Shown piece after piece: positions 37,000-48,959 of a stretch of 64,000 nucleotides of DNA. This DNA is from Mimachlamys varia (taxonomy: Eukaryota; Mollusca; Bivalvia; Pectinida; Pectinidae), in assembly GCA_947623455.1 (NCBI GenBank), contig OX392536.1, forward strand, positions 30,385,465 to 30,449,464, written 5' to 3'. Below the pieces are notes generated by a model that saw only the letters and a list, made by a program, of their open reading frames with translations, made no database searches and was not told where the DNA came from. A program made the translations under genes and the position numbers. Position 1 is the stretch's first letter. Each line of letters opens with the position of its first letter.

Positions 37000-38841
37000 T
37001 TAAGACCCCGAGGTTGAAAGAGTTGGCAATCCATTAGTTGGTGGGAACAGAAATGTATCAGTTTGTGTGAAAAAGTCTGAAGTAGTGATTGCGGATGAAG
37101 TTGTAGTTGTTTTTGTTGGAGTGGTGATTGTTGTGTCTGAAGTTGCAGTGGTTGACGAGTCTGGAGTTGTTGTTTGGATAGAATTTGCCTTTGTCGGTGT
37201 GGTGTTTCGTGCAACTAGATTTGTAGTAGCAGATGTAGTTGGATTGGAGGTTGTTGATTCTTTAGTTGTAGTGGAAGGTGAGTCTGTAGATGTGGTTGAA
37301 TGTGTAGTTGTTTTGGATGAAGTGGTGCTTACCGGTTTAGTGGTGGTTGTGCCCGGAATGGCAATGGTTTGAGGTCGGGTTGGTAACATTTGAGTTGGGG
37401 TTGGGGTTGTTGTACCTGGATGTGAAGTATCAGTTGGGCCCAGGGTTGTGGTTGAAGGTGTATTTGTATTGGTTGAAGAAAAACTTCCTATACCTACATG
37501 TGTAGTTGCGATTGTACCCGGAGCAGTAGTGGATGTTATTCCCGGAGCAGTAGTCGTTAAGTTGGTTGGAATGTTTGACGGATACAGCTCGACACCGGAC
37601 ATAATGACAGAGTTGTCGTAATTAGGTGCAGACTTTCCTGTGAAACAACACTTGAATATTCCAGTTATCCATACATCTGACGCAGCTCGCAGAACACTTC
37701 CAATCTGGTAGTATTTCACTGCGGTATCGTTCAATGACATCAGGGGCATGTTATAATCAACATTTGAATTAGTCATGAAATATCTTAGTGTTATAATTGG
37801 CGTTGTGGTTATGAAAGAACAACTTTCTCCGGTGATAATTGTGATCATTTTGTAGTTATAGAATATGTCGCCAAGTGGTTTGCGGCTACTGGGTGATTCG
37901 TATACAAATTTAAACACAATCGATGTCCTAATAGAGGCCGACAAAAGGTCAGTTGAACACGAGTTATTGACTGACACAGGCGAAGTATGTGTGGAATAGC
38001 ATGCCGATGTTTCTGGAAATGATAAATTATTTGAGGACGTCGTCTGAATCCAAAGTCGGGTGTTTGGGTCCGAATCGTATGTTACACGGACCATAAGGGT
38101 ACCCGATGTACTTGAAGTAATGCTTGCCAAATCGGCTAGCTTCACCCAGCCTTCGCCATTCATACTCAAACTTTAACCCATGTTCATGTAAATCCCAGAT
38201 CTATCCAAGTACATGTCGCCGTTGTAAAGGTCATAACTTAAATGATATCTAGTAGATAGTTTAACCACATTTCTTGAGTCTGTGCCATATTTTACTACCC
38301 CGAACAAGGATAGGGAACCGGTCATCATAATGACGAGGCAACTGTGAGCGGGAAATTTTATCCATTTTTGTGACTGGTTACCGTCAAGGTGAAAAATTTC
38401 TGTATCTGTTTTGTTCTTTATATGCTTTCTGATTATGATATAGACATTGCTAAAAACCTCCAGAAGGGTAGACAAACCCTTGACAAACAATAGCACGGTG
38501 ACCGCAGCATCTCGACAGCCCGCTATGTACACACTCATCAGTATCAGGGGAACGTCCTCGATCCACAGGGACACCAGGTTGATGTTATCAAGGAGACCAG
38601 TGGGAAGTAAATCATCTCCCTTAATAAATTTATCCAAGAGATTAAAAGCAAACTCAGTGATATACGTCACAGTTCCTACACAACAGAAAAGAAAAAGAAA
38701 CCCCAACACAGTATCTGAGAATGGTCCAAACACGAGGCCTTGTTCTATCCCACTCACCTCATAGTACAACAGCCAATCAGTGATCAGGTCAAAGGTCGAA
38801 GTTAGAAGTTTGACTATGGAGGGGATGGATTTTGACCTCAT
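37000..38841 (-). pseudogene. Subfamily-B family member with one in-frame stop
   Basis: 614 codons from the ATG at 38841 (MRSKSIPSIVKLL) to the final stop at 37000, with a single internal TAA at 38173-38175, codon 223. In the paralogue at 41197-42999 the aligned codon is GAA (SGIYLNSGE), so a G-to-T change explains it. Everything downstream is intact: WVKLADLASITSS, TRLWIQTTSS, CYST...SC, SCSF, KCCFTGKSAP and a tail of about 185 residues rich in T, S and P. Upstream, the five hydrophobic segments are intact. Either a very young pseudogene, a sequence error, a segregating null allele, or a readthrough gene. A truncated product would keep all membrane segments and lose almost the whole ectodomain. 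Confidence 0.85.
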
Positions 38842-38859
38842 AACTGTAGTAAAAAGCTT

Positions 38860-39325
38860 CTAAACTGTTTTCATATTATTCAGCATGTTTGTTTCTGAAG
38901 TGAAAAAGAAAACTCATATTTATAAACAAAATGTGTTAAAGAAAGTATAAGAAATACATGAATACAACATTCCTTTCACAAGAAAACAATGAGAAAACCA
39001 AATACATATAAGTCATTCACTTATGTATTGATCACTGAAAGTCTGCTAATTGTTTTAGTAAGCTAGTTAAACGTCATTTCAAGTCAAATTGTCTGTAAAA
39101 TTAGTACTGCATATGTTATAGCGAAATTCGACGGTCATGTTCTATTTCTCCTTTTTAATCAAACAACTCAAGTGCTTGATTTCAATATGCTTTAACATAA
39201 ATACCTTTGAAATAAGTGTTTAAAATCAATTTTACAAATTTGATGTACAGCTACTGTCCCATTCCTCGCATTTTTTATATATATATAATCATTTCTCATA
39301 AAATTAGGCTTGAAAATAACTTACA
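38860..39325 (-). other. 5' UTR intron of the gene at 37000-38841
   Basis: Donor CAAGT|GTAAGTTATT at 39326/39325 and acceptor ACAGTTTAG|AAGC at 38860/38859. Confidence 0.65.
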
Positions 39326-39326
39326 C

Positions 39327-40276
39327 TTGAAAGAGATCTGTGTAACGCATCTGTCCCTGTTTCTGTGAAAAATTGTCTACTGGCAGAATGTTCATGTTAA
39401 TAAAACTTCATCCAAAGAAACGTAAACATATGAAAGAAAGAGTTTTATATCTTTGAAGTTTTCTATTGTGACGTTCCGAATCTTTGTTTAAAGAGTTGGA
39501 CACATTGAGATAAGGTAAACAGAGTTGTTTGTTGATGACAATAACAAAGAAGACGTGTTGTATCATTACCGATGTTTTTTCTCGTTAAATATACACGTTT
39601 TGTTTGTAACGTTTGTTTGTGTTTTACGTCCTATAAACAGCTTTTACGTTTTAAAAGCGATTAATCGATCATGGACTTTGTCACATATTGTAAACATTTG
39701 AAGGGTACCAATAATATTTACATTTGTATAGTGACCAATGCAGACTTTGAGATGAAAAAATGCTTTTCCTGGAAAGGAGTATCCACTGTTGTAACAGTGT
39801 GAGATTTTCTTATCTCAACCTAGGACTGAGACAAGCTACACGTGCTCTTTGCACATTTCCAACAATTGTATGCCAGCAATGACATGCCGTCGCAGTAACA
39901 ATACAATGACGTCACGTTGCCAATTCAATCACATGTTTTGCATTAACGAAGCGTCAATTTACGATACATAAGAGGGTAAACCGAGTAAGGGTAAAATAAT
40001 AATTTAGTTCATGAAAGTGAGACGGGGGATCTCGACCGTCGGAGTTAGATTCTGAAGCTGTCAAACACTTAGCACACCTCTTGAATTCAATGATGACGAC
40101 ATGCTCATGCAAAGGACAATGATTAATTTTGATCAAATGCTCGATAGTTATTCATTTGAAAACTCTATCATAATTTTAAGGTATATTAAGGTTAAATATG
40201 TTATCGATTAGGCAGTGTACCGCGTGTAATTGTTTTAGTTTTCAAGCAGCAATTATTTCAAGCAGTTATTTATCTA
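39327..40276. other. Upstream and intergenic region
   Basis: A TTTTATTAAC sequence on the minus strand near 39395-39405 is a weak TATA candidate. GTTTTACGTCCTATAAACAGC at 39620-39640 is a scrap of the SINE tail. Confidence 0.4.
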
Positions 40277-40440
40277 CAGTCGAACACCGTTATCTCAATA
40301 TCGAATAATTCGAAAATCACGTTAAATTTGAAATATTTCGTCGGCATTTGATAATCTTTATATCGAACTTAAAAGACAGCTCAACTCGAATTCATGGATA
40401 ACTTTTCCCTCAGTCCGGCCGATATATCGAGGTTCGGTTG
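40277..40440. mobile_element. 164-bp TA-flanked MITE (pogo/Tigger-like ends)
   Basis: Left end CAGTCGAACACCGTTATC and right end GATATATCGAGGTTCGGTTG are imperfect inverted repeats with TA on both sides. Internal TCGAA-rich sequence is typical of such elements. Confidence 0.65.
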
Positions 40441-41196
40441 TATTCCAAAAGTTTGCTACGGTGACTCGTATCACAGTATAAATATTCCAGCAACGTTTTA
40501 ACAGCTAGACTTAAAAAAAGACTTTATAACAGATACATTGTACAAAAACGCCTAAAACGTCAAAATAGTTGCACACTTTATTATGAAATTCAGTTATGAG
40601 AACCTCAAAAATTGAACCAGAATTTATTTGATTAATTTTGGTTCGCATGAGATACGCTACACCGGTTCGCTAATTTTGACCTATTAAGGATATTTCATAA
40701 CTTATCACATTTTCTATAAATATGATTTTCTAGCAGCTATAATCGGACAGAGATATAATGATTTATAATTTTTTACTATCGTGGATACATACCAATCGAG
40801 CATAATAATTCAAACTTGCAAATTATTGCAAGGATATTGTAAATCGTTAAAATACAGAACCAAACTTAGGTCTTTAAAGACAAAAAACAACAACATTAAA
40901 CAAGTCAGATGCGCCAAATAAAAGTCACAGATATTTGCGATTTGTTTCAAAGAAAACGAACTAAATGTACATAATATCACCCTTATTTTTGTAGACAGGA
41001 TAATATACCAAAAGCGAAGGACACGAGGGATTTTTTTAAGTAGACTCAGTAAGTTTGAAACTATTTTGATATTTAGATATAAAAAAGACTTCTAAAATAT
41101 GAAAACTACTCGCCATCCCTTTTTAATCACTGTGGAATTGTGTTTAACTCGTTTCCTCAGACCGGATTAAAACACAAGTAGTGAGATTGTCCGGTT
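40441..41196. other. 3' flank of the gene at 41197-42999
   Basis: AT-rich, no gene; no polyadenylation signal could be assigned confidently. Confidence 0.4.
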
Positions 41197-42999
41197 TTAA
41201 CATATGTTTGGTGCGCATGGATTTACTCCAAAGGTTGGGGTAACCGTAGCTGAAGTTGTTCCTGTGTCTGAAGTTGTTCCTGTGTCTGAAGTTGCTGTTG
41301 TATCTGAAGTTGTTCTTTTGACTGGAGTTGCTTTTGTGTCTGGAGTTATTTGTGTGTCTGAAGTTGTTCTTGTGTCTGAAGTCGTTCTTTTCTTTTGAGA
41401 TGTTCTTCTGTCCGAAGTTGTTATTACATCTGGAGTTGTTCTTGTGTCTGGAGTTGTTCTTGTGTCTGAAGTTGTTCTTGTGTCTGGAGTTGTTCTTGTG
41501 TCTGGAGTTGTTATTACATCTGCAGTTGCTCTTGTGCCTAGCGTTGATCTTGTGTCTGGAGTTGTTTTTGTGTCTGAAGTTGTTCTTGTGTCTAAAGTTG
41601 TTCTTGTGTCTGGAGTTGTTCTTGTGTCTTGAGTTGTTCTTGTGTCTACAGTTGTTCTTGTGTCCGAAGTTGTGCTTGTGGTTGGAGTGGTGGTTGAGCC
41701 ATGAGATTCAGTAGTCAGTTTGGCTGGAGATGTGGATGAATACAGATTGAGACTGGATACATTTACAGAGCTGTCATATCTAGGTGCAGACCACCCTGTG
41801 GAACAACACTTAAATGACCCTGTCACCCACATCTCTGTAGCTGGCTGAAGGTTATTTCCGTTCCGGTAGAAATCCACATTGGTATCGTTCAAGGCAATCA
41901 GGGGCAAGCCATCGCCTACATTTGAATTTGTCTTGAAATATCCTAATGAGAATATAGGACTTGAAGTTATGAACGAACAACTTTCACCGTCGGTGATTAT
42001 TGAGGCCATTTTATAGTTGTAGAAAATGTCACCAAGTGGTTTTTGGCTACTTGGGGATTCGTAAACAAATTTAAAAACAATAGACGTCGTGGTAGAGACA
42101 AACTGGAAGTCGGTAGAACATGAAGTTACAGCCAACAGAGGAGAGGTTTCCGTGGAATAGCAAGTGGACGATTCCGGCATTGATAAATCACTCGAGGACG
42201 CCGTCTGAATCCAAAGTCGCGTGTTCGGGTTCGAATTATATGTGATACTGACCACGAATATCCCAGACTGACTCGAAGTAATGTTCGTAAGATCTGCTAA
42301 TTTAATCCAATCGTTGTCATTCATAAATAACATTTCCCCGGAGTTCAGGTATATCCCGGATCTATCCAAGTACTTTGCGTCGTAGTGATGACTGTAACTG
42401 GAATCATAGGGACTGTGTAGTTGTATCACATTGCTGAAACCTGTACCATAACTCCCTAAAATAAACATTATCAAGGAACCACACAACATAATGCAGAGGC
42501 CAATTGTAACTGGGATAATCGTCCATTTAAGTGCTGGGTTTTTGTCAAATTGGACAATTTCAGTGTGGATTTTTTTATTTATGTGTTTGCTGATTATGAA
42601 ACATATGTTGCTAAAAACCTCCAGCAGAGTTGACAAGCCCTTGACCAACAGTATAACGGTGACCGCGGTATCTCGACACCCGACTATGTACACAGTCATC
42701 AGTATCAGAGGGACGTCCTCGATCCACAGGGACACCAGGTTGATGTTGTCAAGGAGACCAGTGAGACGTACGTCATCTTTATCAGATATATTCAATAGAT
42801 TCAAAACCAGCTCAACAATGTAAGTCACAGTACCGATACAGCAGAAGAGGATGAGAAAACCCAAAACAGCATCCGAGAAGGGGCCAAACACGAGAGCTCG
42901 TCCTATTCCTCTTACTTCATAATATAGTAGCCAATCCGTGATGAGATCAAAGGTGGAGATCACAAGTTTGAAGATGAATAAGATGAACTTCGACTCCAT
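41197..42999 (-). CDS. Intact subfamily-B membrane protein with long repetitive mucin-like tail
   Basis: 600 residues from the ATG at 42999 (MESKFILFIFKLVISTFDL). A splice acceptor (GCATTTCAG|GC) ends at 43018, 19 bases upstream. Five hydrophobic segments in the first 190 residues carry the family signatures (DWLLYYEVRGI, LWIEDVPLILMTVYIVGC). The ectodomain contains ASSSDLSMPESSTCYS, SSQKPLGDIFYNYKM, SCSF and FKCCSTGWSAP. From about residue 429 the tail is built of a six-residue unit, TT(P/S)DTR, repeated about 24 times. It ends VNPCAPNIC with two cysteines. The Thr, Ser and Pro content predicts dense O-glycosylation (inference). Subfamily B differs from A by KCC in place of GCG and by loss of CLTWGP. 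It may be a cell-surface mucin-like protein; the partner is unknown. Confidence 0.9.
   Translation of the reverse strand: MESKFILFIFKLVISTFDLITDWLLYYEVRGIGRALVFGPFSDAVLGFLILFCCIGTVTYIVELVLNLLNISDKDDVRLTGLLDNINLVSLWIEDVPLILMTVYIVGCRDTAVTVILLVKGLSTLLEVFSNICFIISKHINKKIHTEIVQFDKNPALKWTIIPVTIGLCIMLCGSLIMFILGSYGTGFSNVIQLHSPYDSSYSHHYDAKYLDRSGIYLNSGEMLFMNDNDWIKLADLTNITSSQSGIFVVSITYNSNPNTRLWIQTASSSDLSMPESSTCYSTETSPLLAVTSCSTDFQFVSTTTSIVFKFVYESPSSQKPLGDIFYNYKMASIITDGESCSFITSSPIFSLGYFKTNSNVGDGLPLIALNDTNVDFYRNGNNLQPATEMWVTGSFKCCSTGWSAPRYDSSVNVSSLNLYSSTSPAKLTTESHGSTTTPTTSTTSDTRTTVDTRTTQDTRTTPDTRTTLDTRTTSDTKTTPDTRSTLGTRATADVITTPDTRTTPDTRTTSDTRTTPDTRTTPDVITTSDRRTSQKKRTTSDTRTTSDTQITPDTKATPVKRTTSDTTATSDTGTTSDTGTTSATVTPTFGVNPCAPNIC
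41236..41680 (-). repeat. 18-bp coding minisatellite
   Basis: About 24 imperfect copies, on the plus strand CTTGTGTCTGGAGTTGTT, encoding the DTRTTP unit of the tail. Because the unit is a multiple of three, length changes stay in frame. Confidence 0.9.
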
Positions 43000-43017
43000 A
43001 ACTTCAGTATGTAGCGC

Positions 43018-43890
43018 CTGAAATGCATACGTATATTAGTTTTTGTTTAGCATGTACCAAGGTTAAAGGCCCAATATACGTAACTTCAGGGAAATTTTCG
43101 TGATTCTGAAAAATTCTGAAAAAAATCCAGTTGATAACCATGCAAAAATAAGCCTAAAACAAAGTTAACCTGAGCGTAACTAACAAGAAACTCTTGACAA
43201 AAAAATCCAATGAATTGAAAATAGTTCAGGTGGGGCCCACTTTAACAACAAACCGAAGGTAGAAGACGGTTCGAAATGGACGCGTGTTTACAAACAGCGT
43301 GTTTCAGCTGCTGCGGTATCGGTAACCGCGAAAGAATTCATCTTGAATATTGCTGATACCAGTTAATCTTAACTAAATCTATAAATAAAATAAGTTATTA
43401 GGCTTGATTTTCGCTTCAAGTTTTTGCCGAAAGTTACGTATATTGGGCCTTTAATGAAAAGAAAATACAATTGTGGTTTATTATGAATTCTATCACCTAT
43501 TCTAATTAGTTTTCTTAGTTTTAATCATTAACATTTATAAAGAAAAGACTGGAAATTGACATGGTTAAGAATATTCACGGTCCACAGACAATACTATGAT
43601 ATCCGTCATGATTCCTTTACACGATTTAATATAACTAATGTTTGTTTTCTATAAGCGTATGTATATTATTGATTTACTGAAACAAAACAGAAGATGCATG
43701 CTGATACATTTGTATTTAAAGGCAATTATTTAAATACAATAAGGATATACATCTGCCATACACGTGTGATACACATATTGGTCTGATATCAATATGTTAA
43801 CACATTATTTCATAAGAAAAACAATATTAGATACCAAGAAAGATAATTATTCTCTGTATTTTTTTTAAAATAGCTATTAAAACAACTCAC
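43018..43890 (-). other. 5' UTR intron of the gene at 41197-42999
   Basis: Donor CTTCG|GTGAGTTGTT at 43891/43890 and acceptor at 43018. 873 nt, of which 384 are a MITE. Confidence 0.7.
43067..43450. mobile_element. TTAA-flanked MITE, family 2, copy 3, in a 5' UTR intron
   Basis: AGGCCCAATATACGTAACTT at the left, TACGTATATTGGGCCT at the right, TTAA on both sides. Confidence 0.85.
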
Positions 43891-43949
43891 CGAAGCGTCT
43901 TTTTCTGAAGATTGGTAATATCAGTGGTCATTTCTGGGAGGAATCATTG

Positions 43950-43959
43950 AATATATATA
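43950..43959 (-). promoter_or_regulatory. Putative TATA box of the gene at 41197-42999
   Basis: Minus strand GTATATATATTC, 59-68 bases upstream of the donor, the same spacing as in the two intact subfamily-A genes. Confidence 0.45.
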
Positions 43960-44818
43960 CGACTGTCAACCACAATACGCTACACGATAAAAGAAAGAGA
44001 GATGCCTTTTGATGCAACCCATGTTAACTTCAGGAATATTTATACAGTTATGCATACATGCCTAGTAAAAAAAAACCCATGAGACCTGTTTCGTTTTCAG
44101 AGACAAACAAAAGAGACGTTTTGTATCAATATTACTGGTCATGATTATATATGCATGTCTGATATATATAAAGGTGACAAAGGTATTGCAGAATACTTCA
44201 CACGCTGTACAATGTTTGTTGTCTACTGAATATAACCCACTAAATAACACCTGTATATCACCTAAATAAAGATTGTGAGAAGGAAGTTGTCTTTTGATTT
44301 GGGATTGGATTAAATATTTTATTATATGACTTCTTTGTTTACTCACTGCTGATTGGTCTAAACAGCCCGTGCAGGTCATTATGAAATCCGATATTACCTG
44401 CAATAACGAAATCCTGCACAAGAGGTTAATATTGAAATCCAAAAATCCCGCCGCGAGCCTCGCAGGTTAATAACTGAATCCAAAACACTTACTGTGGAAT
44501 ATTGACCAATCGGATTTCAGTAGAAACGATTCTTCTGTTATACAAAACAAGATTCGGAAGTATTTCTGAGGATGATGTAGCTAGGCTGTTAAACGAAAAG
44601 GGCGCCAAGAATACAAGAATAGCAACAGAAACGTCAATACTGTCTTCCGTTGTTTTGAAACGGAAAAGAGCACGGAAACAGACTTCCGATAGATGCCGAT
44701 AAATGATCAGGCTGAAATTCTGAGCAAGGTTTAGATCTACTTCGAAATACGAAAGAAAAGTGCGAAAGGTATTATTGGAGACAAATATCATATAATAAAT
44801 CATTTACGGACCATTTTT
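43960..44818. other. Intergenic, one doubtful frame
   Basis: A 66-codon plus frame at 44502-44702 (ISEDDVARLLNEKGAKNTRI) has a faint look of the N-terminus of recombinase-derived proteins, and a 104-codon minus frame overlaps it. Neither is supported enough to call. Confidence 0.3.
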
Positions 44819-44931
44819 TAGGTGAATACGGGGATTTATCAATCTGAGAAAGGGATATTTCCCGAGGCCCGAGTATCCCGAAATACCCCTTTCTCAGACT
44901 GATAAATCCTCGTATGCACCTAAATATAAGG
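44819..44931. repeat. Foldback with 43-bp arms
   Basis: Left arm begins AGGTGAATACGGGGATTTAT, right arm ends ATAAATCCTCGTATGCACCT. About six mismatches over 43 bp, separated by about 17 bp. Confidence 0.8.
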
Positions 44932-45274
44932 TCGACAATTGTATACTATTATTGTTTAAATGATGATATGATTAACGTGAATATTTTCTTTCGTGGTGTA
45001 TTTTATGTGTTTTTAAATTGGGCCTGACTGCCGTAAACTTGACAAATAACTCGCTCCGTCGTTGTTACTGTCATAGGCCTTTATAGATATCCTCGCTTTT
45101 TGTGTAAGTATGGAAGCATTTTTAACTACCTCAAATCATATATGAACATAACCACAATGCATCTCCTTTTGTCTTATTTTTGGCATGTTATACCAATAGC
45201 CATATCTGCCATACGTTTATTTCCATCGCTTGTGGCGCTTGGCGTTTGCTGTGTTATTTACAAAAGTACTGTAT

Positions 45275-45345
45275 CATTCTGCCACGGGTTCGAGGCCTAC
45301 GTGGGGAAAACACTAGGTACTGACCTTAGATCAGTGGATCCTATC
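45275..45345 (+). repeat. Possible SINE head fragment
   Basis: CACGGGTTCGAGGCCTACGT holds a B-box, followed by ACTAGGTACTGACCTTAG, which resembles the body of the tRNA-derived SINEs. Short and weak. Confidence 0.3.
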
Positions 45346-45964
45346 CCCTCCCGCAACCTCAGTCTTTTTCGACCATCAAAATGAGGCAAGTCCTTAAATG
45401 GCAATAGCTGTCAATAGATGTCAAACACAAACTAACCAACACAATTTTAACCGATACAAGTTTGTGGAATCTGCTTGCGGATTCGTTGATGAAATAAGAG
45501 CAAAATGTACCCTTTCTCGCCCAAAGAGTGGTGCTAGGGGCCAACATCGTGCAAAGTCCACGAAAAGGGAACCATTTCCTACAACATTAAAATGACCGTT
45601 TCCTTTTCTAGATCACCTTGATTTAGACAAACGTAATGATATTAATATTTATCTTTCCTGAATATCTGGTCTTTTCCTCTTTATATTTTGTTCAAAAGTG
45701 TCTTTGTAAATATTTTTTTATTCATATTTTGCCCTAGATTTATCAAATCCGAGTTAAAATATGGTTTATCTTCACAACCTAACCTTCTATTATTTCATTT
45801 ACAATAATTTTACGTTATTTTATAAACACTGTATGCGTTTGAGTTTTGATATACAAAGTATTCGTTTTTGTATTGACACACAATGAATATGGCTGTTATA
45901 GAAAAAGATACAAGGTAATACATTCTGTATAGCACTATGAACGAGATTAATGCTGTTTTTTTTA

Positions 45965-46150
45965 TTCTACATTAGTTTTGGATTCCCACTTTTGGCTCCC
46001 GGCATCACTGAGGAGTCCTAGGAGGACGAAACATCTGTATTACGCAGTTTGATTCATTTTTTTGGCATACTGTATCTATAACTAAATTTAAAAGGTGCAG
46101 CATACATTGTATGTTTGTGTTACGTCATCTTTCATGAATCTTTTGTTGAA
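45965..46150 (+). ncRNA. Hammerhead-ribozyme-like repeat, copy C (core intact)
   Basis: CTGAGGA (46008-46014), stem II GTCC/GGAC with loop TAGGA, then GAAAC (46028-46032), then GTT (46047-46049) as possible cleavage triplet. TGAT after the triplet pairs with ATCA just before CTGA (stem I). Stem III is very short (A-U and C-G only). All invariant core bases are present. Flanks, including TTTTGGATTCC before and GTTACGTCATCTTT after, are shared with copy D at 54850. Activity is not shown. Confidence 0.6.
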
Positions 46151-46784
46151 CATCAAATGCAGTAAGCTTTTGAAAATGCACTTTTACTTGTTTGATTGAA
46201 TGCACGATCAAAATGAAACATGGCCTGATTAAGTATGTATTAGCTTACACAGCTTCAAAAATATTTGTTTTGCTGAAGATCAATATACCATTTTGATATC
46301 TGTTGTGATAGACTAACAAGTAAAATAAGTAAATAAAAAAATAACGGTATGTTTTGTAAACACAAATATGAAAACCAACGTCATTCGCCAAAATATCGTC
46401 TTATTTGTGTAGTACATGTAATATAATCATGTGTTAATATTTGAAAAAAAGTCTATTGTTATATCATGGGACGTATGAAAACTTGAAAAAAAAAGTTTTT
46501 AAAAGTAAAGGACAATTAGACAAAAAGATAAGATAGTAATGTAAATATTAACATTTACATTGTACCTTATTCTTTTCATATATTTCTCGAGAGTAAGAAT
46601 TGATTAATATTTACAATGAAGAAAAAAGCTTCTTAACATATGAGCGTATGCATTAAATAGCTCCCAGTGTGATCTGCCAACCGACTGCTGACATCGTGAC
46701 CTATATACATTAACCCTGTCACATATACATTGCGCATGCACTTTAATATATCCTCAATTTACACGCGTTGATGCAACGGTACTT
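46151..46784. other. Intergenic, nothing recognised
   Basis: AT-rich, no frames of note. Confidence 0.4.
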
Positions 46785-47110
46785 TGTGTAATACGAAGAT
46801 GGACATTTTTTAGTATGCTCATTAGTGTGTTTACTTGTGTTTGAGAAGGATGACTCTGCCCTCACTTTGAGGACTTGGTAATTACTTGGATCAATCAAAG
46901 ATTAACATGGCGGTTGTCGTCGATGAAGCAGTAAACGTTTACTCTTTCGGAACACCTGGTTTAATTCTCTTGTGCTTTTACAAAATGCTCCATGAAAATT
47001 TTGTCTTTGTTCGTAATTTGTTAGTAATTTAACCGATTTTGACTTTGGATTCTGGTTTCGTTGACACTTCGGTATTCTCTCTGATTTTTTCTTGTACTAT
47101 GTGGATATTT
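46785..47110 (+). mobile_element. Retroelement 3'-end fragment
   Basis: Shared tail nearly complete: GAAGATGGACATTTTTTAGT, ACGTTTACTCTTTCGGAACACC, and ending TTGACACTTCGGTATTCTCT. Confidence 0.7.
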
Positions 47111-47774
47111 TAGAATTGCTTTTGATATCTTAAGGGGGCCAATCTATACTATGATTGAAATAAATATTCTTAAGCTCTTCAATAACTATACAAACGCAAA
47201 CACTTACTTCAATTTCACGTTTGGCACACTAGTTATAGTTTGTTAATATTTAAATATTTGGGAGTTTTATTCCCTTTAACACATTAAACATATGTAGTAA
47301 TAAGCTCTTGACTGAAAACGTTATAACAAATAAGTTTACTTCAGCCTTTCCTAAGGACCAATAATAGTAACGATCCCCTGGAACACAGAAGTACAATAAC
47401 TAGCGCTTTATCTTGTCACAATACATTGGCTATTATTCAATGTAAACATTCAATCCTGGCGTACAAAGAAAAAGTATCCTTTGATCACCGAAGTAGAAAT
47501 ATTTAAAGAAATTAAATACACATGTCTACGCTTACATACACTGTCCATGCATTGTTTGCTTGAATGGATGTCTTCTTCAGCTTTAAAGAAATAAAGTACA
47601 TCTATATCTGGAAGGAAAGTGCGTGTCTTTGTTGGTGAACTTCTCTGTTATAGAGATCAATAAACTATTGTGATCATGAACAAATTGGTATAATGAAGAC
47701 ATGTAATCTATGAGTCTATTATTATTTTGATTTTGAAACATTGGTGAAGTAGGTGTATGGTTCGGTACTTGTCT
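47111..47774. other. Intergenic, nothing recognised
   Basis: No gene or clear repeat. Confidence 0.4.
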
Positions 47775-48165
47775 TTCAAAAACGCAATTAAGAAAGATGA
47801 AAGCTATTTAGCAGCAACAATTTTTTGAATAGAGACAGTACCTCACCATGAGGCTTACGGCCTTAACCTCGTTACCATGTCCTTGTATATCCATATAATG
47901 CGATAACCAAGTAATTATGAAAAGTATTCAAATAAAACATTCTGATATTAAGTATAATTATCCTTCAAAAAAGCAATTAAGAAAGATGAAAGCTATTTAG
48001 CAGTTAAAATGTTAAACCTCTTTTTGAAGAGAGACAGTACCACACCGTGAGCTTACGGCCTTAACCTCGTTACCATGTCCTTGTATATCCATATACTGCG
48101 ATTACCAAGTAATTATGAAAAGTTTTCAAATTTAACATTCTGATATTAAGTAAAATAACCCCAAA
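47775..48165. repeat. Tandem duplication of about 190 bp
   Basis: Both copies contain AAGAAAGATGAAAGCTATTT, TTACGGCCTTAACCTCGTTA and AACATTCTGATATTAAGTA. A third, more diverged copy is around 49195-49320. Confidence 0.8.
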
Positions 48166-48959
48166 CAGATATATTGAAATTAAAAAACGATTATTTAAAC
48201 AGTCAGACTCGAGTGGAGCGTATTGGAGGAGCACATTATCTATACTGACAATGATGCAGTTTGACAGAGTGACACAGTGCAAACGTTTCTCTGTTGATTT
48301 CTATATATCAAATAAAAAAATAGATTAAATGCTTTTTAGTGTTCAATTCGGCAAGGTTTTCTTACATACATTTCTTTTTTAATATTGTTTTTTAATTAGA
48401 TAATTGATAATTGCCACAACAGAAATTCAAGTTATTGTCATAAATATCTATCGTCGATCTTGAAAACCAGTTCATTTTTAGATGAAATCGCTGGTCTGAG
48501 TTGTTCCTGGAATACGAAATTCGAATTTATTTGTGTTAAATACCCCTGCCGATGGATAGTCCCCTTCCCTTCAGCTTTGGGGAAACAAATTAAATAAGCG
48601 TGGAGTTATATCAATATTGGGGACGAAAGAGTGTTTTTTAAATGCTTACACTAGCTGTTAGGCCATCTAATGAACCAACGTGTTCTACTGCATTACAACA
48701 TTCAACAATTGATGTATTACCTATACATATGTATATTTGTAATGCTATTTTGGTGTATTTAGATAGGTAAATGCATTAGGGGGCATGACAATACACTTTT
48801 GTGATCATGAAACAAATGATACTATGTAGACATGAATATTTTTATGGTGTCAAAACTGATTTTAAGAACAATACGGCCAAATTAGTTATCTAATTCATCA
48901 CAAGAACATTTGGTAATAGAACGGATTTCAAGAACAAATACTGTCAGAATTTATTTTAA

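Noticed and set aside
38173..38175. Programmed stop-codon readthrough
   Set aside because: The context GGT TAA AGT is not a known strong readthrough signal, and neighbours show ordinary pseudogene damage; kept only as an alternative.
41204..41714. Plus-strand frames rich in V, S, L and C
   Set aside because: Antisense of the coding minisatellite in the gene at 41197-42999.
44502..44702. Possible recombinase-like peptide
   Set aside because: Too short, resemblance only to a few residues, overlapped by an opposite frame.
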